Positions 28,305 to 37,721 are shown, numbered from the stretch's first letter. The stretch: DNA of 64,000 bases from Fusobacterium varium (GCA_002356455.1 AP017968.1:310001-374000); one strand, 5' to 3'. Notes: generated by a model not told the origin, from the sequence alone. Program-made: numbers and translations.

Positions 28305-28628
28305 GTGAATTATAGTGAAGATAAAATGTGTATATATGTAAAAATAAAATTTTTTGAAGCAAAAAGAACGACTAAAATATCATTTTCTGCTGGAAGTTAT
28401 AGACCGCATTTTGTAATAAAAAATGATTCTGAATATTTAGGAGTTCAATTTATAGATGGAGAAGAATTTGTTTTTGAAAAAGAAATACTTGGAATTGTTC
28501 AACCTATTTATACAGAGACTGTAGATTATAGTAAATTAATACAAGGGGCAGAATTTTTTATTTTAGAAGGAAAAAATCTGGTAGGAGAAGGAGTGGTTAT
28601 AGAAAAATTTGAAGCTGAGCTTTGTTAA
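28305..28628 (+). CDS. Stand-alone EF-Tu domain III-like protein
   Basis: A 107-residue protein starting with GTG at 28305 (AGGAGG upstream). It resembles the C-terminal beta-barrel of elongation factor Tu: AGSYRPHFVI matches the NYRPQFY strand of EF-Tu, and FFILEGKNLVGEGVVIEKF matches the closing FAIREGGRTVGAGVVAKVL strand pair. The G domain and domain II are missing. Such small proteins are seen next to unrelated genes in anaerobes and their function is unknown to me. The relationship is by eye. Confidence 0.5.
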   Translation: MNYSEDKMCIYVKIKFFEAKRTTKISFSAGSYRPHFVIKNDSEYLGVQFIDGEEFVFEKEILGIVQPIYTETVDYSKLIQGAEFFILEGKNLVGEGVVIEKFEAELC

Positions 28629-28697
28629 AATTTTTTATATATTTATTATGAAGGAGAGAAAATAGTTTTTTATTAATTTTAGTTTATATATAAAAAA

Positions 28698-28737
28698 CTG
28701 CACTCTTAATCTTAAGTGTCTAAGATGGAGAGTGCAG
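28698..28737 (-). terminator. Terminator of tnaA
   Basis: CTGCACTCT (28698-28706) pairs with AGAGTGCAG (28729-28737). On the minus strand the stem is followed by TTTTTT. It lies 32 bases after the tnaA stop codon. Confidence 0.75.
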
Positions 28738-28768
28738 CACATAATATTTTATAGTTTTTTATATAATT

Positions 28769-30160
28769 CTATTCTTCTATTGGAGCAAGAGAAGCTTGGA
28801 AATGACGAAGAATAGGTGGTTCCCAAGTAATTTTATATCCACGTTTAATTTCATGAGCTCTTTTGCTTACTTCTATGATAGCATCAGCCATTACATCAAA
28901 ATGAGATTGAGTATAAACTCTTCTGGGAATAGCTAGACGAGTAAATTCAAAGTCTGCCTTTAACTGTTCCCCAGTATCAGGGTCATTTCCTAACATATAA
29001 GAACCAATATCACAAGTTCTTATTCCAGCTTCTATATACAATTCAATTGCAAGGACTTGTCCTGGATATTCATTATAAGGAATTTGAGGGAACATAGCTT
29101 TAGCATCTATAAATGCTCCATGTCCCCCTATTGGAGCTTGGTAAGCTATTCCAGCATCATCTAGTCTAGAAGCTAAATACTCCATTTGTCCATTTCTATA
29201 TTTTAAATAATCTTCATCAATTCCTTCATAAAGACCTATAGCAAGGGCTTCTAAATCACGTCCTCCCAGTCCGCCATAAGTAAAGAAACCTTCATAAGAT
29301 ATACAATTAGCTTTTATTTTTAAAATAAGAGGGCTTTCAGGATCTTTAACCCCTATAAGTCCACCCATATTTACAATAGTATCTTTTTTAGCGGACATAG
29401 TAAACATATCAGCATAACTGAAAGTTTCTCTAATGATATCTTTTATTGATTTATTTTGATAACCTTCCTCATCTCTTTTAATAAAATAAGCATTCTCAGC
29501 ATAACGAGCAGCATCAATATTAAATGGAATACCATATTTTTTACATATCTCTGAAGTTTCTCTAATATTTTTCATAGAAACAGGTTGACCACCAGCAGAG
29601 TTATTTGTAATTGTCATAACAATTAACCCTATATTTTCAGGTCCTTTTTCAAGAATTATTTTTTCCATTTTTTCAACATCCATATTACCTTTAAACTTAC
29701 AACGATGAGAAGGATCTTTAGCTTCTTCAATTACACAATCTATTGGACGGGCTCCAGCTAAAATTACATGAGCACGAGTTGTATCAAAAAACATATTTGA
29801 AATAGCAAATTTTCCTGGACTTAAAAATGTAGGAAACAGAACTTTTTCAGCAGCACGCCCTTGGTGAACTGGTTGAATAAAGCCATAATTGAATATATCT
29901 TTACCAGCATCTACTAATTTAAAATAACTTGAAGCACCTGCATAAGCTTCATCGCCACGCATAACTCCTGACCATTGATCATGGCTCATTGCATTTGTTC
30001 CAGAATCTGTTAGAAGGTCAATATAAACATCTGCACCTTTAAGATTAAATAAATTATAGTTTGCTTCCTTGATTTTTTGAATTCTTTCCTCTCTAGTAAG
30101 CATTTTGATTGGTTCTACCATTTTAATTCTAAATGGTTCTGGAATATACTTTACTGCCAT
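28769..30160 (-). CDS. tnaA: Tryptophanase (tryptophan indole-lyase)
   Basis: A 463-residue PLP enzyme that splits tryptophan into indole, pyruvate and ammonia. The start at 30160 ([13 protein letters not shown]) has GGAGG upstream and matches the family N terminus. PLP-binding TMSAKKD lies near residue 255, and [22 protein letters not shown] and [12 protein letters not shown] are all present. Tyrosine phenol-lyase is the close alternative; [16 protein letters not shown] follows the tryptophanase pattern (IGSFLLGRDPKTGKQL), not the ERG of the phenol-lyase, and the neighbouring symporter resembles a tryptophan transporter. It is divergent from the regulator gene. Confidence 0.88.
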   Translation of the reverse strand: MAVKYIPEPFRIKMVEPIKMLTREERIQKIKEANYNLFNLKGADVYIDLLTDSGTNAMSHDQWSGVMRGDEAYAGASSYFKLVDAGKDIFNYGFIQPVHQGRAAEKVLFPTFLSPGKFAISNMFFDTTRAHVILAGARPIDCVIEEAKDPSHRCKFKGNMDVEKMEKIILEKGPENIGLIVMTITNNSAGGQPVSMKNIRETSEICKKYGIPFNIDAARYAENAYFIKRDEEGYQNKSIKDIIRETFSYADMFTMSAKKDTIVNMGGLIGVKDPESPLILKIKANCISYEGFFTYGGLGGRDLEALAIGLYEGIDEDYLKYRNGQMEYLASRLDDAGIAYQAPIGGHGAFIDAKAMFPQIPYNEYPGQVLAIELYIEAGIRTCDIGSYMLGNDPDTGEQLKADFEFTRLAIPRRVYTQSHFDVMADAIIEVSKRAHEIKRGYKITWEPPILRHFQASLAPIEE

Positions 30161-30752
30161 AAATAAACACCTCCAAAATTTGTATGAAAATTTTTTCTGT
30201 GCCCTGGTCATTGAAATATCAACTGGCAGGCGGCATCTTTTTAAATAGAACTTACTCAGTTCACAGTAAAAAATAAATGAATTAAATTATTTTATTTTCT
30301 TGAGAATATTTTAACTTTTTTTAAATAAAATGTCAATAATTTCTTAAAAATATTTTTCAATTATTTTATAATATAGGTTTTTAAATAATAAAAAATTGAT
30401 TTATAGAAATTAAAAGCTGAAAAAATATTTATTGAACTAAAAAATTAGATTAAAATTTATTAAGTTATGTTAATATATATTTGTATTAACTTTAAAAATT
30501 ATTGAGAGAAATAAAAGGATAGAACTTAAAATTAAATATCTGGCATCTAGAGATATTTTTGTAAAATAAGGAGATTCTATTTAATAATTTAAAATGATTT
30601 CTAAAAAATTTATTTTTTATAATTTTATAATATATTTTTTATATTTTACTTGTTTGAAAAATGTATTATACTTATGAATATAAAACCTTAGAAATTTTTC
30701 TCAATAAAAAATTATATAAGAAAAAAATCTTATGAATAATTTGGGAGGTTTT
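30161..30752. promoter_or_regulatory. Divergent control region between tnaA and the YheO-type regulator
   Basis: This roughly 590-base region carries no gene. Most of it is A/T-rich, but 30199-30235, in the tnaA leader, is strikingly G+C-rich (minus strand GATGCCGCCTGCCAG and GACCAGGGCAC) with a small hairpin GAACT-GAGTA-AGTTC just upstream. It may be a structured 5' leader. No tnaC-like leader peptide with a Trp codon and stop could be found ahead of tnaA. Confidence 0.45.
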
Positions 30753-31421
30753 ATGATTTTTGAAGATGGATTTTCATATTACAGTATTATTATTAATTTT
30801 TTAGAAAGAACATTTGGGGAGTTAACAGAGATAACACTTTATAGTTTTGAAGATAAAAAAGAAGGAAAACTTATAGCTAAATCATCTAATTGTAATTTTG
30901 AATTAGGAAGCCCTATACCAAAAACTTTAGGAAAATTACTTGATAAATATAATAATGAAAAGGAATCAAGTGATAATATTGATTTTATAACAAATTTTCC
31001 TGGAAAAGATAATGATGGGAAATTATTTAGAGTATCGACTTTTTTTATAAAAGGGGAAAAAAATTCTCTTAAAGGAGCATTTAATATAAAAGTTGATATA
31101 TCTGAGATGGTATATGCAGCTAATTTTTTAAACAAAGCATTAAAAGAGCTGACTGGAGGACTAGAAAGAAATCTTGAAAAAGAATCAGAAGAAGTAGATG
31201 AATTAGGAACAATAGAAGAATATTCAAAATATCTAATAAATCAATATTTTGATAGTTTAAAAAAACCAATAGATGCAATGACTACTTCAGAAAAGATAGA
31301 AATTGTAAAATCTTTAGATAAAAAGGGAATATTTAATCTTAAAGGAAGTGTTGGAGAACTTGCAAAAAGATTTAATACTTCTGAAAAAACAATTTATAGA
31401 TATTTAAGCTCAGAGCAATAA
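30753..31421 (+). CDS. YheO/DauR-type transcriptional regulator (PAS-like domain plus HTH)
   Basis: A 222-residue protein with an N-terminal YheO-like PAS region (about residues 5-115) and a C-terminal HTH_22 helix-turn-helix ending SVGELAKRFNTSEKTIYRYLS. The ATG at 30753 is chosen because GGGAGG stands five bases upstream; an in-frame ATG at 30732 would encode the ribosome site. Relatives such as DauR sense amino-acid derivatives. Placed between tnaA and the symporter, it most likely controls both in response to tryptophan or another amino acid, which is inference. Confidence 0.75.
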   Translation: MIFEDGFSYYSIIINFLERTFGELTEITLYSFEDKKEGKLIAKSSNCNFELGSPIPKTLGKLLDKYNNEKESSDNIDFITNFPGKDNDGKLFRVSTFFIKGEKNSLKGAFNIKVDISEMVYAANFLNKALKELTGGLERNLEKESEEVDELGTIEEYSKYLINQYFDSLKKPIDAMTTSEKIEIVKSLDKKGIFNLKGSVGELAKRFNTSEKTIYRYLSSEQ

Positions 31422-31551
31422 TTTTTTACTTCAGCCAATATTTAAAATGATAATACCTAAAAATAGTTTTTATAGAGAAAAATAAATACAATAATCTTTA
31501 TAAAGTTTTTAATAAAAATAAGTTTTTAAAAATAACTTAAGGAGGTTTATC

Positions 31552-33051
31552 ATGGCTGAAACTAGAGAAGTATGGAAGAGTAGAAAAGGATTTATTTTTG
31601 CAGCTGTTGGGGCAGCAATAGGCTTGGGAAATTTGTGGAGATTTCCATTTCAAGCTTATAAAAACGGTGGAGGAGCGTTCTTTTTTCCCTATATAATAGC
31701 ATTATTTACATGTGCGGTTCCATTAATGATATTAGAATACCAATATGGAAGAAAAATAAGAGGGGGCTCAACAAAAGCATTTAGACTTTTAGGAAAAAAG
31801 TATGAATGGGTTGGCTGGGTTCAAGTAATGGTACCAATAATAGTTATGATGTTTTACAGTACAATAATATCAATATCAATAATATTTATGTTTTGGTCTC
31901 TTGGACATGCATTTGGACTGATAAACTGGATGGCAGACCCTGGAAAATTGATGGGAATGATAGTAGGTGGTGGAAATGGGCCATTTGATTTTGCAGCAGG
32001 AATAAGTAAATATTTATTAGGGTTTGTTATATTAGTGTGGCTTGGAAATTGGATTATTGTTAAAAAAGGGATATCAGGTGGAATTGAAAAATGTTCTAAT
32101 ATATTTACACCACTTTTGATGATAATGATGGTAGCTTTTATGTTTAATTCAATTAGACTTGCAGGAGCGAAAGTAGGTTTGAATGCATTATTTACACCTG
32201 ATTTCACTAAAATTTTAAACCCAAGTATATGGGTTGCAGCATATGCTCAAGTATTCTTCTCAACAACTTTAGCAGTTGGAGTCATGATAGCCTATGGCTC
32301 ATATATACATGATGATTGGGATATAGTAAATAGTTCATTTATTACTGTATTTTCAAATGCTTCATTTGATATAATATCTGGAATAACTGTATTTTCAACT
32401 CTTGGATATTTGGTACAAAATATGGGAGTAGATTATAATTCTTTTGGCGATGGTGCAGGGATAGCATTTATAGCTTTTCCAATAGCAATTTCAACAATAA
32501 CAACAAGTCAATTCTTACAGGGAATTATAGGTTTTTTCTTTTTCTTATGTTTATTTATAGCAGGACTTTCTTCAAGCATTTCAATGTTGGAGAGTTTTTC
32601 AACAGCAGCATTGGATAAATTTAAAATAAGTCGGGAAAAGTTAGTAGGAATTGTTTCAATTGTCGGTTTTATAGGAAGTGCATGTTTTGCAACATATGCA
32701 GGGTTTAATTATATATTAGACATAGTAGATTCATATGTTGGAAGTTATATAATAGCTACTTCTGGACTAGTAGAAACTTTGCTTATTTGTTATATTTATG
32801 GAGTAGAAAAGATAAGACAAGATGCAAATGAATTTTCTGATTTTAAAGTAGGAAAATGGTTTAATTTTTTATTGAAATATGTAACACCAGTAATTTTAGG
32901 AACTACAGTAATAACAAATCTTATAAAAGGATTGTCAAAGCTTAATATGCCAGAACTAGTATTTGGCTGGGGAACAATTTTATTGATGATAATATCAGCA
33001 ACTATTTTCTATAAGAAAAAATGGGAAAATAGTGTAGATATAGAAGAGTAA
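31552..33051 (+). CDS. Na+-coupled amino-acid symporter, NSS family (TnaT-like)
   Basis: A 499-residue LeuT-fold transporter. The unwound first helix GAAIGLGNLWRFPFQAYKNGGGAFF is the hallmark of the neurotransmitter:sodium symporter family, and about 12 membrane helices follow. TnaT of Symbiobacterium, a member linked to tryptophanase, imports tryptophan; the same neighbourhood here supports that substrate. AAGGAGG precedes the ATG. Confidence 0.88.
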   Translation: MAETREVWKSRKGFIFAAVGAAIGLGNLWRFPFQAYKNGGGAFFFPYIIALFTCAVPLMILEYQYGRKIRGGSTKAFRLLGKKYEWVGWVQVMVPIIVMMFYSTIISISIIFMFWSLGHAFGLINWMADPGKLMGMIVGGGNGPFDFAAGISKYLLGFVILVWLGNWIIVKKGISGGIEKCSNIFTPLLMIMMVAFMFNSIRLAGAKVGLNALFTPDFTKILNPSIWVAAYAQVFFSTTLAVGVMIAYGSYIHDDWDIVNSSFITVFSNASFDIISGITVFSTLGYLVQNMGVDYNSFGDGAGIAFIAFPIAISTITTSQFLQGIIGFFFFLCLFIAGLSSSISMLESFSTAALDKFKISREKLVGIVSIVGFIGSACFATYAGFNYILDIVDSYVGSYIIATSGLVETLLICYIYGVEKIRQDANEFSDFKVGKWFNFLLKYVTPVILGTTVITNLIKGLSKLNMPELVFGWGTILLMIISATIFYKKKWENSVDIEE

Positions 33052-33073
33052 TTATTACAAAGGAGGGCTTATT

Positions 33074-33175
33074 ATGAATACAGGTGCATTGATAATGATG
33101 ACAATGGGATGTATAATTATTTGGGGTGGACTATTTATAACTTTGGGAATTGCATTTAAAAAAGGGAATATTTAA
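33074..33175 (+). CDS. MetS-like small subunit of the NSS symporter (33 residues)
   Basis: A tiny frame with an excellent AAAGGAGGG ribosome site, 22 bases after the symporter stop, encodes MNTGALIMMTMGCIIIWGG and then LFITLGIAFKKGNI: a single membrane helix with a positive tail. This is the pattern of the MetS/MetP small partner subunit known for some NSS transporters, needed for their activity in Corynebacterium. Confidence 0.78.
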   Translation: MNTGALIMMTMGCIIIWGGLFITLGIAFKKGNI

Positions 33176-33200
33176 TTAAAAATCAATATTTTTATAAAAG

Positions 33201-33280
33201 AGGTTGACCTATAAGTAAGAAGTAATTTTAGAGTATTTTAAAATTTACTTCAACTTTTAGGTCAACCTTGTTTTTATTTT
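33201..33280. terminator. Bidirectional terminator, copy 1 of a dispersed element
   Basis: AGGTTGACCT (33201-33210) pairs with AGGTCAACCT (33259-33268) and is followed by TTGTTTTTATTTT; the left arm is preceded by an A-rich run. It lies between convergent genes and shares AAAAGAGGTTGAC, ATAAG and GTAATTTTAGA with the element at 47568. Confidence 0.7.
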
Positions 33281-33287
33281 AACTAAA

Positions 33288-34997
33288 TTATAGACTATAT
33301 AATTTTAATTTTCTATAGAGGGTAGCAAGACTTATATCAAGAGTTTCGGCTACTTTAACTTTATCCTTAGAAGAACGACCATATTTTAAAAGAAGAGTTT
33401 CAATAGCTTCTTTTTCTATTTCAGCTAAAGTTTTTATTTCCTTTATATTAAGAGAGTTTGTAAGCTTTGGTGGTAAATGTTTTACTGTTATCATCAAATC
33501 TCTTTCTTCTAGCACATTTATTATATATTCAGTTATATTTTTCAGTTCTCTTATATTTCCAGGCCAGCTGTAAGAAAGAAAAATAGACATAACTTCATTA
33601 GAAAGCCTTCTTATAGGAATATTGAAAAGCTGAGAATATTTAGCAATGAAGAAATTTGTTAAATCCTCTATATCTTTGGGTCTTTCTCTCAATGGAGGAA
33701 TATCTATTGGAAAAACATTTAATCTATAATAGAGATCTTCTCTGAATTTACCTTCAGCAACAAGAGCTTCTAAATTTTTATTGGTAGCAGCGATAATTCT
33801 TATATCTATTTCTTTTACCTTATCAGACCCAACAGGAGAGATAGTTTTTTCTTGAAGCACTCTTAAAAGTTTTACTTGAAGAGATAAAGGCATATCTCCA
33901 ATTTCGTCTAAAAATATAGTCCCTTTATCAGCCTGTTCAAAAAATCCAACTTTCCCTTTCGGATTTGCTCCTGTAAAAGCTCCCTTTACATATCCAAAAA
34001 ATTCACTTTCCATAAGAGTATCTGGAATGGCTCCGCAATTGACTGCAACGAGGGGCATATCAGCTCTGTTGCTGTTCATATGAATAGCTTTTGCAGCCAC
34101 TTCTTTTCCAGTTCCGCTTTCTCCTGTAATGAGAACAGTTGATATTGTTTTGGCAACTTTTCTTATTTTTGAATATACAGCTTCCATTTCCTGAGAATTA
34201 AAAATAAACTCTTTAGAAAAATTATAGTTTAATTGATGGAGATATGTTTTAAATTTTTCAGATTCCTGAAATATATACAAGGTTCTAAATCTTCCCATAT
34301 TTTTTGGAAAGTAGATTATATCGCCTACAACATCATGTGAAATGTCAGCATAGGAAAGAGAAAATTCTTTTTTATCAAGAAAGTTTTTTATAGGTGAAAC
34401 TATAAGTTTATGCTCATAGTCTGTAAGTTTAAAAAGAGCTATTCCCTTTTCATTGATAAGCTCGATTTTATCATGTTCATTAGTTATAATAATAGAATCA
34501 GGAATTCTATCAACTATATTCATAAGAACTTTATTATTATTTTCTATCATTATTTTTTCATTGGCTTCATATACTCTGGAACTTATGAATAAAGCTATCT
34601 GCTGTAAAAATTTTATATATGAATCTTTTTTTGAAATAAACTCTTCTTTTTGTTTTTCATCAAAACATATCAAACCTATAACACCAATAGGTTCAGAATT
34701 AAACATGATAGGAGTAGAAATTTCCAATACTTCTGTACAGGTATATTTTGAAGGACAGGTTTGGCATATTTCCTCTTCTCTTGGAGAGAGAATGATTTCT
34801 GTATTTCCAGTTTTTAAAACCTGTTCATAGACATGAGATTCTCCAGCCATATCAAGTCCTACTTTTTCTTTCAATCTTCCAGTACCTGCTATTCTCATGA
34901 GGTCTTTGCTCATAATTTCCACATCTATATTTATTACTTGAGAAATAGTTTCAGCATACTTTGATATTCCATCTTTTATTTTATTTAATAAATCCAT
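33288..34997 (-). CDS. Sigma-54-dependent transcriptional activator (YgeV-like)
   Basis: A 569-residue enhancer-binding protein. A GAF-like sensor (about 1-130) has a Cys cluster CQTCPSKYTC; a PAS region follows (about 150-240); the AAA+ core has Walker A GESGTGKE at about 289, GAFTGA at about 338, the loop that contacts sigma-54, and Walker B FLDEIGD; a Fis-type HTH ends the chain (VAETLDISLATLYRKLK). It is divergent from ygeX and a sigma-54 promoter is present there. E. coli has the same pairing of ygeV with ygeWXY. Ligand unknown. Confidence 0.88.
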   Translation of the reverse strand: MDLLNKIKDGISKYAETISQVINIDVEIMSKDLMRIAGTGRLKEKVGLDMAGESHVYEQVLKTGNTEIILSPREEEICQTCPSKYTCTEVLEISTPIMFNSEPIGVIGLICFDEKQKEEFISKKDSYIKFLQQIALFISSRVYEANEKIMIENNNKVLMNIVDRIPDSIIITNEHDKIELINEKGIALFKLTDYEHKLIVSPIKNFLDKKEFSLSYADISHDVVGDIIYFPKNMGRFRTLYIFQESEKFKTYLHQLNYNFSKEFIFNSQEMEAVYSKIRKVAKTISTVLITGESGTGKEVAAKAIHMNSNRADMPLVAVNCGAIPDTLMESEFFGYVKGAFTGANPKGKVGFFEQADKGTIFLDEIGDMPLSLQVKLLRVLQEKTISPVGSDKVKEIDIRIIAATNKNLEALVAEGKFREDLYYRLNVFPIDIPPLRERPKDIEDLTNFFIAKYSQLFNIPIRRLSNEVMSIFLSYSWPGNIRELKNITEYIINVLEERDLMITVKHLPPKLTNSLNIKEIKTLAEIEKEAIETLLLKYGRSSKDKVKVAETLDISLATLYRKLKLYSL

Positions 34998-35026
34998 ATT
35001 CCCACTTCCTTTTATTTCATATATGC

Positions 35027-35055
35027 ATTATACAATTTTTTCTCAAAATGAGAAA
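35027..35055 (-). promoter_or_regulatory. Probable own promoter of the activator, overlapped by a palindrome
   Basis: A minus-strand TATAAT (35032-35027) lies 30 bases upstream of the activator start codon. With a 17-base spacer the -35 is TTTCTC (35055-35050), inside the palindrome at 35039-35055, which suggests autorepression. Confidence 0.4.
35039..35055. promoter_or_regulatory. Upstream activator palindrome 1
   Basis: TTTCTCAAAATGAGAAA is a near-perfect inverted repeat (TTTCTC / GAGAAA) in the divergent control region, matching the second copy at 35125 in 16 of 17 bases. Confidence 0.7.
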
Positions 35056-35124
35056 GAAAAAAATAATAAAAAGAATAAATCAGAAAATACAGGACTTCAG
35101 TGAAAATTATCAAAATGATAGAAA

Positions 35125-35141
35125 TTTCTCAAAGTGAGAAA
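35125..35141. promoter_or_regulatory. Upstream activator palindrome 2
   Basis: TTTCTCAAAGTGAGAAA lies with its centre about 92 bases before the -24 element, a usual distance for enhancer-binding proteins. A related shorter palindrome, TATCAAAATGATA, is at 35108-35120. Confidence 0.7.
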
Positions 35142-35222
35142 TGTAAGATTGGAATATTTTCTGAAAATGAATAAAAATGATCCTAAAAGTTCTAAAATAA
35201 AACGAAATTTTTTTTTTGAAAA

Positions 35223-35240
35223 TTGGTATGATTTTTGCTT
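35223..35240 (+). promoter_or_regulatory. Sigma-54 (-24/-12) promoter of the ygeX operon
   Basis: TTGGTATGATTTTTGCTT has the invariant GG (35225-35226) and GC (35237-35238) separated by exactly ten bases, as required by RpoN. It lies 40 bases before the TTG start codon of ygeX and next to a sigma-54 activator gene. Confidence 0.82.
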
Positions 35241-35279
35241 ATATATACTGCGAAAATAAAATAACGGGAGGATAAAAAA

Positions 35280-36500
35280 TTGGAATTATTAAAATGGGTA
35301 CATAATAAAAAAAGCAGAAATGCTGAATATAAAAAATCTGAACTTTCAGGTTTCAGCTCTGAGGAAATGAAAGAGGTTTATGAATTTCATAAAAGCCTTC
35401 CTGACTATCAGGCTACTCCTTTAGTTGATTTAAAAACTCTTGCTTCATACTATGGTGTTAAAAAAGTATGGCTGAAAGATGAATCTAAAAGATTTGGACT
35501 CAATGCTTTCAAAGTGCTTGGAGGTTCATATGCAATAGGGAAATATCTTAGTAAAAAACTTAATAGAGATATGAAAGATCTTCCTTTCAATGTGCTTATC
35601 TCTGATGAAGTAAAAAAACAGCTTGGTGATGTTACTTTTGTTACTGCTACTGATGGTAACCACGGTAGAGGCGTAGCATGGATGGCTGCAAGACTTAGAC
35701 AAAAATCTGTTGTATATATGCCTAAAGGTTCTGCTCAAATGAGGTTTGATGCAATAGCTAAAGAAGGAGCAGATGTAAGTATAACTGATCTTAACTATGA
35801 TGATGCTGTAAGACTTGCTAATAAAGGTGCCCAGGATCATGGATGGATAATGGTACAGGATACTGCATGGGACGGATATGAAGAAATTCCTCTATGGATC
35901 ATGCAGGGATATTCAACAATAATAAATGAAGTAGTAGAGCAGCTGGAAGCAGCTAAAGAAGAAAAACCTACTCATGTATTTCTTCAGGCTGGGGTAGGGT
36001 CATTCGCAGGGGCAGTACAGGGATATTTAGCTCATCTTTATGGAGATGACAGACCAGTTACTGTTATTTGTGAGCCTCATGGAGCTAACTGCATATATAA
36101 ATCTATGGAAGCTAATGATGGAAATCCTCATAATGTAACTGGAGATCTTACTACTATAATGGCTGGACTTGCTTGTGGAGAACCAAATACTATCAGCTGG
36201 AAAATATTAAGAGACAATGCAGACTTCTCTGTATCATGTGATGATCAGGTTGCAGCCAGAGGAATGAGAGTACTTTCTAGTCCTCTTGGAACAGATACAA
36301 GAGTTATCTCAGGAGAATCAGGAGCTGTAGGGCTGGGATTATTCACTATTCTTTCAGAAAAGAAAGATGAATACAAAGAACTTATGAAGGAACTTAAAAT
36401 AGATGAAAATTCAAGAATTCTCTGCATCAGTACAGAGGGAGATACAGATGTAGAAGGATTCAAAAATGTAGTATGGAATGGAGCTTATCCAAATAAATAA
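35280..36500 (+). CDS. ygeX: Diaminopropionate ammonia-lyase
   Basis: A 406-residue fold-type II PLP enzyme that converts 2,3-diaminopropionate (and D-serine in some cases) to pyruvate and ammonia. The PLP lysine is in GLNAFKVLGG at about residue 79; ATDGNHGRGVAWMAA, the Gly-rich cofactor loop QAGVGSFAGAV and the C-terminal SGESGAVGLG match the family. The start is a TTG at 35280 with GGGAGG eight bases upstream. First gene of the sigma-54-controlled operon. Confidence 0.9.
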   Translation: MELLKWVHNKKSRNAEYKKSELSGFSSEEMKEVYEFHKSLPDYQATPLVDLKTLASYYGVKKVWLKDESKRFGLNAFKVLGGSYAIGKYLSKKLNRDMKDLPFNVLISDEVKKQLGDVTFVTATDGNHGRGVAWMAARLRQKSVVYMPKGSAQMRFDAIAKEGADVSITDLNYDDAVRLANKGAQDHGWIMVQDTAWDGYEEIPLWIMQGYSTIINEVVEQLEAAKEEKPTHVFLQAGVGSFAGAVQGYLAHLYGDDRPVTVICEPHGANCIYKSMEANDGNPHNVTGDLTTIMAGLACGEPNTISWKILRDNADFSVSCDDQVAARGMRVLSSPLGTDTRVISGESGAVGLGLFTILSEKKDEYKELMKELKIDENSRILCISTEGDTDVEGFKNVVWNGAYPNK

Positions 36501-36536
36501 ATCATATTTTAAATAAAAAATTCAGGAGGAATTTAA

Positions 36537-37721
36537 ATGTTGACTAATGAAAGAAAAGAACAGATAGTAGAAGTACTTCAAAACCTTATTCAAAGAAGAA
36601 GTTATTCAGGAGAAGAAAAAGAGGTAGCAGAATATATTAAAAAATTATGTCTTGAAGTAGGATATGACACTGTACATATAGATAAATATGGAAATGTTAT
36701 TGGTTCTGTAAAGGGAAAATATGAAGGAGCAAAAGTACTTATGGATGGTCATATAGATACTGTTCCAGTAGATGAGGAAAAATGGACTAAGAAACCTTTT
36801 GCTGGAAATATAGAAGATGGAAAACTTTATGGAAGAGGAACTACTGATATGAAGGGAGCTGTGTGCGCAATGCTTTTAGCAGGAGCATACTTAGCTCAAG
36901 ACCTTAAAAAAGAATTCGCTGGAGAAATATTCATTGCTGGTGTAGTTCATGAAGAATGTTTTGAAGGAGTTGCAGCAAGAGAAATAAGTAAATATGTAAA
37001 ACCTGATTATGTAATAATAGGAGAAGCTTCTCAGCTTAATCTTAAAATAGGACAAAGAGGAAGAGGAGAAATAGTAGTAGAAACTTTTGGTAAACCAGCT
37101 CACTCAGCTAACCCAGAAAAAGGAATAAATGCAGTATATAAAATGATGAAGATAATTGAAAATATTCAAAAACTTCCAATGACTCACCATGATACACTAG
37201 GATATGGAATACTTGAATTAACAGATGTAAAATCATCTCCATATCCAGGAGCATCAGTAGTACCTGACTACTGCAGAGCTACTTATGACAGAAGACTTTT
37301 AGTAGGAGAAACTCCTGAAAGTGTACTTGCACCTATTCAAAAACTGCTGGATGAAATGATGAAAGAAGATGACACTCTGAAAGCAAAAGTATCATATGCA
37401 AAAGGAGTAGAAAAATGCTGGACAGGAGCAACAATAGAAGGGGAAAGATTCTTCCCGGGATGGCTGTTTGAAGAAAAAGATGAATATGTACAAAAAGCAT
37501 TGAAAGCTTTAAAAGAAATAGGACAGACACCAACAATAACCCATTACAACTTCTGTACAAATGGGTCACACTATGCAGGAGAAGCAGGAATAAAAACAAT
37601 AGGATATGGACCATCAAGAGAAAATCTGGCACATACAATAGATGAATATATAGAACTGGATAGTTTGTATAATGTAACTGAAGGATATTATGCAATTTTA
37701 AAAGCTTATTTGGCAAAGTAG
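36537..37721 (+). CDS. ygeY: M20-family metallohydrolase, YgeY type
   Basis: A 394-residue dinuclear zinc hydrolase. Metal-binding motifs are MDGHIDTVP (His at about 74), GRGTTDMKGA (Asp at about 104), VHEECFEG (catalytic and ligand Glu at about 139-140), GEAS and the late NGSHYAG. The YgeY group is found next to ygeX and is annotated as a selenium-metabolism-associated or acetylornithine-deacetylase-like hydrolase; its true substrate is not settled. Here it probably releases an amino acid for the lyase. Confidence 0.85.
   Translation: MLTNERKEQIVEVLQNLIQRRSYSGEEKEVAEYIKKLCLEVGYDTVHIDKYGNVIGSVKGKYEGAKVLMDGHIDTVPVDEEKWTKKPFAGNIEDGKLYGRGTTDMKGAVCAMLLAGAYLAQDLKKEFAGEIFIAGVVHEECFEGVAAREISKYVKPDYVIIGEASQLNLKIGQRGRGEIVVETFGKPAHSANPEKGINAVYKMMKIIENIQKLPMTHHDTLGYGILELTDVKSSPYPGASVVPDYCRATYDRRLLVGETPESVLAPIQKLLDEMMKEDDTLKAKVSYAKGVEKCWTGATIEGERFFPGWLFEEKDEYVQKALKALKEIGQTPTITHYNFCTNGSHYAGEAGIKTIGYGPSRENLAHTIDEYIELDSLYNVTEGYYAILKAYLAK

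Noticed and set aside
28769-30160. Tyrosine phenol-lyase instead of tryptophanase
   Set aside because: The segment [16 protein letters not shown] and the MFFDTTRAH region follow the tryptophanase pattern, and the linked symporter is of the TnaT kind.
30161-30260. TnaC-like leader peptide for tryptophanase
   Set aside because: The only frame with a Trp codon near tnaA runs into tnaA without a stop, and the very short frame MPPAS contains no Trp.
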